Of a stretch of 5,635 nt of DNA, positions 5,564-5,635 are shown one piece after another. The position numbers were made by a program, and so were the translations under genes. Below the pieces are notes generated by a model. The model was not told the DNA's origin, ran no database searches, and was given only the letters and a program-made list of their open reading frames with translations. The DNA is from Clostridia bacterium (GTDB taxonomy: Bacteria > Bacillota > Clostridia > Oscillospirales > CAG-272): positions 1-5,635 of the forward strand of contig CAAEBS010000098.1 in the NCBI GenBank assembly GCA_900754175.1, given 5' to 3'. Numbering within the stretch: the stretch's first letter is position 1; each line of letters opens with the position of its first letter.

Positions 5564-5635
5564 TCAATCCAAGGTTCTGAAATGCTCTCTTGCGTAGCGC
5601 ACGGCGTGGCGGATATCGGCGGCGGGGTCAGCCCC
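5564..5635 (-). CDS. 3' end of an unidentified convergent gene
   Basis: The minus strand is open from the window edge to a TGA at 5566-5564. It encodes the last 23 residues of a protein, whose tail reads DIRHAVRYAREHFRTLD. The amphipathic, Arg-rich helix looks like a genuine C-terminus, and its stop abuts a bidirectional terminator. The other frames in this strip stop early or give Pro/Thr-rich sequence. The fragment is too short to name. C-terminal helices of this sort occur in TIM-barrel sugar-phosphate epimerases and in small-molecule kinases, but this is only resemblance. Confidence 0.55.
   Translation of the reverse strand, partial: GADPAADIRHAVRYAREHFRTLD

Overview
The window looks like ordinary chromosomal DNA from a moderately GC-rich member of the Clostridia, probably an Oscillospiraceae/Ruminococcaceae-type gut Firmicute. 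Supporting this are strong AGGAG-type ribosome binding sites, near-consensus sigma-A promoters in AT-rich gaps, a Firmicutes-style ROK glucokinase, a short ProB without a PUA domain, a zapA gene next to a U32/DUF3656 gene, and dispersed palindromic repeats of a kind I associate with gut Clostridia. The taxonomic call is inference from gene content and style only.

Layout. Positions 1-356 hold no credible gene. They carry a mosaic of palindromic, repeat-like pieces, the most striking being a perfect 17-bp stem at 302-337. A leftward (minus-strand) gene set follows: glcK (ROK glucokinase, 357-1301), nth (endonuclease III, 1410-2123) and proB (glutamate 5-kinase, 2110-2922). proB and nth overlap by 14 bp and are probably co-transcribed. 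glcK has its own near-perfect sigma-A promoter (TTGACT-17-TATAAT) in the 108-bp gap behind nth.

The AT-rich gap 2923-3062 separates the leftward set from a rightward pair, zapA (3063-3380) and an rlhA-like U32 gene (3469-5496). Here the two sigma-A promoters are not back to back. They overlap face to face, with predicted start sites at nearly the same base, so the two directions should compete for polymerase. A strong hairpin lies between zapA and the U32 gene. A very good bidirectional terminator follows the U32 gene and is flanked by an 8-bp direct repeat. The last 72 bases are the 3' end of an unidentified convergent minus-strand gene.

Roles. The genes are housekeeping: glucose phosphorylation, base-excision repair, the first step of proline synthesis, Z-ring assembly, and probably rRNA hydroxylation by a U32 protein. 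I see no defence system, CRISPR array, prophage, toxin-antitoxin pair or new multigene system. The points worth a second look are regulatory and repeat structure: the clashing promoters, a 12-bp hairpin apex shared in inverted orientation on both sides of the U32 gene, the repeat mosaic at the left end, and a missing conserved cysteine in the U32 protein.
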